64,000 bases of DNA from NCBI GenBank assembly GCA_941918925.1, contig OW799236.1, forward strand, positions 106,036,562 through 106,100,561, written 5' to 3'. The notes under the pieces were generated by a model that saw only the letters and a list, made by a program, of their open reading frames with translations, ran no database searches and had not been told where the DNA came from. Origin of the DNA: Phyto melanocephala. Its lineage: Eukaryota > Arthropoda > Insecta > Diptera > Rhinophoridae. Of this stretch, positions 57,694 to 64,000 are shown one piece after another (within the stretch, counting starts at the first letter, position 1; every line of letters begins with the position of its first letter). The position numbers and the translations under genes were made by a program.

Positions 57694-59090
57694 TAGGGTT
57701 GCCATATTTGAAAAGTGAAAAAAAGTACATTGAGGGGGAAAAAACAGTAATTAAAAAAAAAAAAGAAAACCAGTACATTTTGATTTTGATAACATAACTT
57801 TTACTTCAATACATCACATTTTTATTTAAAAATAGTTAAGAAGAAACATAAAAACATGTAAAAACGTGGTCAAAAACACAAATTTAACGTCGTTTTTCGA
57901 TTTTAATATTGATACTAGTTTGAATAAACGAAATACCAATGCTTTAACATTTTTGACTATATTTCAGAATTATGCACCATATTTTCAAACTTTATTTTGA
58001 AAATGATCTAATGTATTCCAAAAGTTATTAATTATATTTAAAAAATAGTAAATAGAATTTCGAAATTGGTAATTGAATTTCAAAAACTACGAGTTGAATT
58101 TTGAAATTATCTATAATATGCAAATTCAATTAATTTGTTTCTTAAAATTACAATAATATTCTATTAATACTTTTGGAATACTATTTATAACGTAAAAAAT
58201 ATCACTTGTAATTGACAAATTATCAATTCTTAAGTAGACTTAGGGCCATTATTACAACTTGTCATTAGCTAAAGGCAGGATTTTGTTTTTGTTATTATTT
58301 TTTTTATTTATTAAATTATTATTAAACTTAATAATAATAACAATAAAAAATGGAAGTTGTAATAATGCAAAGCTATTTATCGAACAGACAAAATCCTACC
58401 TTTAACTAAAGACAAGTTGTAATAATGTCACTTAATCTATCACGCATAGAAATTGTTATTGAACTTAAAATCAATATTTAACAATATTTAAGAAAATAAT
58501 ATTTAGGCTCAACAAAAAGAAAACATTTCTTGTTAAAGTCAACTATAATATTACTTTTAATAATTTTTTTGAAGTTTATTTTAAAGACAATAACAATTTT
58601 TATGAACAATAAAGTAAAGTCTACTTTAAACTTGATAATTTGTCATTTAAAATTGATATTTTTTAAATTATATATAGTAATCCAAAAGTACTAATTAAAT
58701 ATTGTTAAAAAAATTCTAAAAAAAGTCAATTGAATTTTTAAAATGAATACATTTGATAATTTTTAAAATTCAATAAATAATTATACAACACAAATAGAGG
58801 TTGTATAGTTATATAAAAGAAATTAATTTATGCTTACAAAAAAAGTTAATTCAAAAATAAATTATAAATATTTATCCCTTTTTTGTACACATTTAACAAT
58901 ACAATTTTTTCCTATTTCATTCTTCAAAAAATTACAAAATTCAATACATGTGTATCCAAAAACAGTACAAAAACAGTACAAATATAAAAAACAGTACTTT
59001 TTCGTACTGTTTTAGGTATTGTGAATATAACAGTACACATTACAAAAAACAGTACATGTACTGTTTAAAACAGTACGAATGGCAACCCTA
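57694..59090. mobile_element. hAT element with long internal inverted arms, middle of the nest
   Basis: Termini TAGGGTTGCCAT and ATGGCAACCCTA with a perfect 8-bp duplication ACACAACA (57686-57693 and 59091-59098). The right end is rich in AGTACTGTTTT-type repeats. Interior segments about 58070-58240 and 58615-58780 are inverted copies of each other, including GACAAATTATCAA and AATACTTTTGGAAT-like blocks. No transposase was identified. Confidence 0.9.
58243..58431. mobile_element. 189-bp MITE with TTA duplication, innermost of the nest
   Basis: Inverted ends share CATTATTACAACTTGTC and continue imperfectly through AGGATTTTGT (over 40 bp). TTA flanks both sides (58240-58242 and 58432-58434). 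PIF/Harbinger-like by its 3-bp TWA target. It lies between the inverted arms of the hAT element. Confidence 0.8.
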
Positions 59091-59229
59091 ACACAACAGC
59101 TGATTAAAACATAAGAGTTGATGCATAAAACGCATTGTGTGTAACTTGAGTTTAGAAACGTATAAAAAGGTGAAAAAGTATCAAACGCAACAACGCATGA
59201 ACGGATGGTATGTAACTCCAGCTTAACAC

Positions 59230-60784
59230 ACGTCGCATTGTGTTGCTTTATCTGAGCAACTGAATAGCATAAATATTAAGATATTAAAAGCTCTTTATAG
59301 TCATGGCCATAAAACTTTAGAACAATGTTTGCTAGACTGAACACATTTTTTTTATTGTTCCAAATGAATAGTTTAGCAGCCGTAGGTTTTTAAAATGGTG
59401 TAAAAAATCTAATCTTTTTATTATTTCTGTCACCTACATCTGATGGACAATAAAATAGAGCGCTCATGTATGGGCCGGTACACCAAAGACTATTTCGAGC
59501 TATTTATCTACTTACAAGAGAGGTCAAAGGTGCTATTGAGTGGCACTTGCGTATTTATCTTAGTTAAATATTTTATGTCTTTATGAAATGACATCGGACT
59601 AAATTAAATATGGCCCATCAAATAAAATTCATTTGACAACTTGCTTTATAAAAAAGACTACGTCTTCCCAAACTTTACTTTCTATAAAAAACAAACTTGT
59701 TGCTGTTACCACATATTAATTATATTGTTTAATTTGTGTTCAACATCATTTGAAAAAGTACACATGTATGTGTCTATGTGTGTTTTTATGTACTTCTTTT
59801 CAACAGTGGCGCCTAAGATCTTTGCAGCTTCTCTCACAAGAATATTGTGTTTATTTAAATTTTATGCAAATAACAAGTTTTGTTTATGATTTTTTAAGAA
59901 ATCTAAAGCTAAAATAAGAAACTGTTAAAAGAAATTTAACCAAATTATTGATAAAATGAATTTAAATTTTGTTTATATAATACGTCAGTCTATAAATTTT
60001 AATTTTTTTTTTAAATAAAATTATACTCATTAATTTATAGCGATTTATTTGCGGTTTATTTTTCTAATTCAGTCTAGGTACGTAAACAAGTTTACAAAAC
60101 AAGAACAAATTAACCTAAACTTTTGACACGCGTCTAATTGAAAATGTATCTTGTTTATACGATTAGTATTTAATAGATAATCTTTTTCCTCTTAAACATA
60201 ATTTATGTTTTCTTTTTAGAAAAAATTTTAAATTTTGTTCAACATAGATTTCCTAAAACAAAATTTTTTTTTTGTTAAATATTTGTATTTCCGCATATTT
60301 CGGTTGAAGTGTTGTTTTCAAATTTATGAGAGGTGTATAGTAGGAATGGCTGCCAAGAAACGGAAAAATTTATGTATTTAATCAGCATAATCTCATCAAC
60401 ACTTTTTTGAATGAATGTCTGGTTAGGTTTGTCACTCAAAGTTTGTGTAGGGAAACATAAAACTGTATCTTGTCATGTAATCTACACATTGTAAGTGTTT
60501 TGTAAAGTTTTTTTTTTGCTTTCAATATCATTTTTAACCCAAACATTTTAAACTTTCAAGTGTTCAAAGTCGATCAGAATTATCTTTTAAAGGCCATACA
60601 AATTTCTGCGGGTTTCATGGGCAACCGCGGGTATATCTTTAAATTCAATTTTTTAAGAAAACCAAAAAAAAAAACTAAAACATATCTCCAATAAATTTTT
60701 TTAAATCTCTTACCTTGAACAAATTTTATTCAATAGGCTTTTAAATTATTTATTTATTTTTATTACAATGCAGTTACAAATTAT
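59230..60784. other. AT-rich stretch, no gene seen
   Basis: The 82-codon frame at 59641-59889 lacks recognisable domains and composition shift. Nothing else is supportable. Confidence 0.5.
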
Positions 60785-60897
60785 ATTCTAATTTAATTAA
60801 CCGAGCTGAGTAAAAAAGACTATTTGCCCGTTATAGTGAAACAGACCAGAGTCACTGGCGGGAATCGAATTCGCAACCCCCAGACTGGCAAAAGACT
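60785..60897 (-). repeat. tRNA-derived SINE, second copy, truncated
   Basis: On the minus strand CAGTCTGGGGGTTGCGAATT followed by CGATTCCCGCCAGTGACTCT matches the box B region of the SINE at 54645. The T-arm is mutated (GAATTCGATTCCCGC). It abuts a DINE-like fragment. Confidence 0.65.
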
Positions 60898-61143
60898 GTG
60901 AAATTTTTACAATTGTCATTTCCGACCCCATAAGTATATATTTTGTGAAAGCTTATGAATAGGGGAGTCGATTAAGCTCTGTCAGTATGTCTGTGTGTAT
61001 GTTAAAATCAACTTTTTTCAGCCCCCCCAAAATAGCCTCCGCGTGAAGTATTAGAATATTGGAAATATTCGGGAGCGGATCTGTTTTGAAAATCAAAAAA
61101 ATCTGTACATAAACCACTAAGATAGAAGGAAAAAACCACGACA
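60898..61143 (-). repeat. DINE-1/HINE-like fragment, copy G
   Basis: On the minus strand it contains AAGCTTTCACAAAATATATA, TATGGGGTCGGAAATGACAA and a TTGATTTTAACATACACAC block. The terminal GGGTATAAAA is missing, cut off at the SINE junction. Confidence 0.7.
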
Positions 61144-61159
61144 ACAACATACATACATA

Positions 61160-61212
61160 CAAACGTGGTATACTGGTTAGAGTGAGCGTGGGATCGAATC
61201 CCAGCTGAGCCA
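61160..61212 (+). repeat. tRNA-like fragment (SINE head)
   Basis: TGGTATACTGGTTAGAGTGA and GGGATCGAATCCCAGCTGAG resemble box A and box B regions with a short T-arm-like hairpin (GGGATCGAATCCC). It is too short and lacks an acceptor stem, so it is not an intact tRNA gene. Confidence 0.45.
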
Positions 61213-61250
61213 AAAAATTTTTAGTTAAAACAATTTAAGACAACACAGAT

Positions 61251-62318
61251 CAGGGAAGGAAAATGGCTTTTATGATTTTGTACCAAGTATGAAAACAAAA
61301 TGTACTTTTTAGGCCATGACGGTACCATTTTTTTAATATTTATTAATAAAAACATAAACTGAACAAAAATGTTTATAAAAATTCAGAAGTATACAATAAA
61401 AAAACAGAAACTTAACAAAAATTTTTATAAAAATGCAAAAGTATACAATAAAAAATATTAAATTCATAGGTACATACGTTGAGATCGGTTATCTAACAAA
61501 TTTTATTTATTAAATACTTTTAGATAATAGACAACAAGAAATTGTTGACTTCAATAAATCTTTTGTTTGCACCAAATTTGAAACAGTAGAAACATGTAGT
61601 CTATTTCTTTCCTTTGTCTTAAGTAAGTTTTGATAAAAAAAAACTCATTCGACGTTGGCCGAGGAATGTGGAATAGACAGAATTCCTCTTACAAGTCTTT
61701 TAATATCTGGGAGCATGAACTCATTTAATTAATTTTTCATCTGTGATACTTAAGATCAAAAATAGGAAATATATGAATCTTTGTGTGATCTAAGTTCAAT
61801 CACATCGGCTAATGCTGTGTACTGATTATTTATTGCTTCAAAGTTTGTTTGTTCGTGTGGAAACATTTTCACCAGAAAAGGTACTATTGAATTTGTTTCT
61901 CCCATAATAACTTTTTCTGGAGTAAACTTATCGAACCATTTTAGTACTTCATTATTAAAGTCCACCTAACATGCTTACGAACCATAAGTTAAATAAAAAA
62001 CATATAACAATAGCCAAGGCGAATTCCTGTACCAAATTAACAGGTGATTTTTGTAAGAAGTTTGCAATAAAGTACTAGGCAGATTTTGTTGTTGCAGACT
62101 TGACACCACCTGGTACATGAATTCGCTTTGACAACAGCATTGGAACAAAAACAGAGAAGCTGACAGTATAAAATAAAACACACACAAACAAAATTAAAGA
62201 GAACCTAGAAGAGGACAAATTTGTAAATTGTACCAAGTAGCTCGCGGTAGTACCACGGTACCAACAAGGTCAAAAATGTACCATAAAAAGTACAATTGTA
62301 CCATGATTTCCATTCGTG
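61251..62318. mobile_element. Putative hAT element
   Basis: The left end CAGGGAAGGAAAATGG and the right end read inward CACGAATGGAAATCATGG align imperfectly. Flanking 8-mers ACACAGAT (61243-61250) and GCACAGAT (62319-62326) match at 7 of 8. Both subterminal regions carry TGTAC.TTTTT and GGTACCA/GTACCAT motifs. Two frames sit inside. Confidence 0.65.
61756..61965 (-). pseudogene. Possible hAT transposase fragment
   Basis: A 69-codon frame reads VLKWFDKFTPEKVIMGETNS then IVPFLVKMF. This loosely resembles the hAT segment in which a FK..T...SG.K.PT.S.V.PF pattern occurs. Its place inside a hAT-like element supports the idea, but similarity is weak and only one block is visible. It could also be chance. 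Confidence 0.4.
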
Positions 62319-62329
62319 GCACAGATGGT

Positions 62330-64000
62330 TCTCACTGAACAAAAATGTTGGTAATGCAACCACTCAGGAAAATTTAGGTTGCATACAAGTAAATATAAGT
62401 TGTAAACTGAAATATAATAAAAAAATGTTAAATATGTTCAGAAATAACAACGTATGTATGAGTTTGAACATTTTTCAAAACAAAAAATTTATTTAGTGCT
62501 GAACGCATTTGAAAAAATATAAAAATTACGTTGTTGTTTCGTTAAAAAATTTATCATATTTTCGAAATTTTTTTGCAACGATAAACGATAAGCGTGCAAT
62601 ATAGCATCAATAGAATTAATCTCGAGCATTACGCCGACGTATTCGTTGTCAAGCGCAACAAAATACAACAAATACGCTGGCTTTGACACGTTTAACAAAT
62701 GGATAGTCATGCTCTATTCCTTAGAACATTAAAGGAAGAACCAGCCGAGCGGCAACGTAGAATAGCGCTTCCAATTACGGTTTGAATGACCAAGTGCAAC
62801 AAGATCTAAACACACTTCGTGTCTCCAGCATTAGCACCAACATTACTCTCATGAATGCGAACGATAATATGATGAACTTTTAAAGCTGGAGTAGTCTTGA
62901 AATGCAATTCAAATGACAAATAAATTAAACATTTAACAATATGGTACTTAACCCCTTAACCTTAGCATCGCTGAATGTACAATAAATAGTAAAGAAATGA
63001 AAAAATACCAATTTTGACCCAATGAAATCAAAATGGCATCCCTAAGACCGTTTAATAAATTTATGTTAACGTTTTATATTGACTTTAAAATAATTTCAAA
63101 TATCAAATCTAGAAGGTATCCTTATTCTAAACAATATTTTCAAACTTAATTCCTTTCTAGTTTTTAAATTTTAGAAATATAATTAGGTTTGTTGCTGTAT
63201 TCTTATTCACGGGAAGAAAATATTTAAGTTAAAATGAAAGTAATGTCTCCATACAGTTATCCCTTTTCTGTAATATCACAGCACATGCCACATTTTTATC
63301 TATGCCAGATTATGTTTTGTCACTTAGTCATTATCTTTCTTTTTATTAATTATTTATGATTTTTATTCATGATTTTTTAGCACTTTTACAATTGTTTACA
63401 ATGTTTATTTGGCATTTCAGCAATGCCAAAATCTATGTCAATTTATTAGAGAAATTAAAATGTAGGGTAAAGAGTGGCAGCAATTAGTTTAATGTTGATG
63501 TGTTTTTTCTTATTTTAATTGCCTTAACAACAATCACTTATGCATAAGTTAAACTATACACTCGCCTACACTAATATATGATATATACGTATTCGTACTT
63601 GTTTCTGTACACAACATACATACATATGTATATCTGTAGTATATAATATAAAGTTTTTTTATGTTTTTTTTTTTAATCTTGGCATTAAAACCTCTAAACT
63701 AAATACCAACAAACCCTCTCTAAATGCAAAAAACTAAAAAAAAAAAAATTCTCTATAAACATTACACAAAACCAACATGTCATGTGTCTGTCACTCTATA
63801 TTTTTAACTTTTTGTTAAATACAGTACGAAATTTATGTAGGTATGCTTGCAAAAAATATTGCTTTTGCATATAATGTAGTGTACCTCGTATAATGTAATG
63901 TTTGTTGCTAAATGTGTACTTTCAAAAAAACAAACACACAATTTGCGCGCCAAATGTCACACTGTAAGCGATTATGCAGTCAAACCACAACAAAACATAC
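62330..64000. other. AT-rich stretch to the window end, no gene seen
   Basis: The 73-codon minus frame at 62489-62710 shows no domain. I looked for a splice-bounded DLVKSHL/VREEVEVL exon of bun and did not see it. Poly-T/A runs and a short CATA tract near 63616 only. Confidence 0.5.

Larger units (their letters stand above)
57060..59223. mobile_element. TAA-flanked element (PIF/Harbinger-like), outer of a triple nest
   Basis: AGCTGGAGTTACATACCAT (57060-57078) and its exact complement (59205-59223) are flanked by TAA (57057-57059 and 59224-59226). Subterminal regions carry ATGCGTT/AACGCAT repeats in both orientations. Removing the inner hAT and one copy of its duplication leaves about 759 bp, without recognisable coding sequence. 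The TWA duplication suggests PIF/Harbinger. Confidence 0.82.

Overview
This is an AT-rich, gene-poor stretch of a higher-fly genome, most likely a calyptrate such as a blowfly or house-fly relative. The organism call is inference. It rests on base composition, the mix of Tc1/mariner, hAT, non-LTR and DINE-1-like repeats, and one recognisable coding exon. That exon (31000-31051, + strand) is 52 bp with clean splice sites. It encodes ASGTSAVAIDNKIEQAM, the start of the TSC-box of the TSC22 family, i.e. the fly gene bunched (bun). The next exon (the rest of the TSC box and the leucine zipper) and the upstream coding exons were not found. Most of the window is therefore probably intron of bun. LAYOUT: 0.3-2.0 kb, a hAT-like element holding a second, palindromic hAT MITE. 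4.25-5.93 kb, a dead Tc1/mariner element split by a DINE-1-like repeat. 6.2-9.7 kb, a pogo-like MITE, a hAT MITE rich in ACCGGTT, and another Tc1/mariner. 10.2-13.3 kb, two DINE-1-like copies, one carrying an exact 288-bp tandem array. 14.5-19.2 kb, relics of a DDE transposase and a reverse transcriptase. 22.1-25.4 kb, two terminal-inverted-repeat elements and a 261-bp tandem array. 27.7-30.4 kb, a hAT element split by a young 5'-truncated non-LTR retrotransposon that ends in (TAACC)n. 31.0 kb, the bun exon. 31.5-39.7 kb, an internally deleted Tc1/mariner, a long (TACA)n tract, DINE-like copies, a palindromic TA-flanked element and a TAA-flanked MITE. 42.2-43.9 kb, a recent 716-bp tandem duplication. 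44.3-56.4 kb, relics of Tc3-like, mariner, LINE and DUF4817-type transposases plus a tRNA-derived SINE. 57.1-59.2 kb, a three-level nest (TTA-flanked MITE inside a hAT inside a TAA-flanked element). 60.8-62.3 kb, SINE, DINE and hAT pieces. Intervening stretches are AT-rich with no gene I can support. HOW IT FITS: nothing here forms an operon or pathway. The picture is a large developmental-gene intron colonised in layers by transposons. Target-site duplications let several insertions be ordered in time. No intact autonomous transposon is present. The only long intact reading frame (28606-30120) is the 3' part of a retrotransposon polyprotein with a complete RNase H domain.
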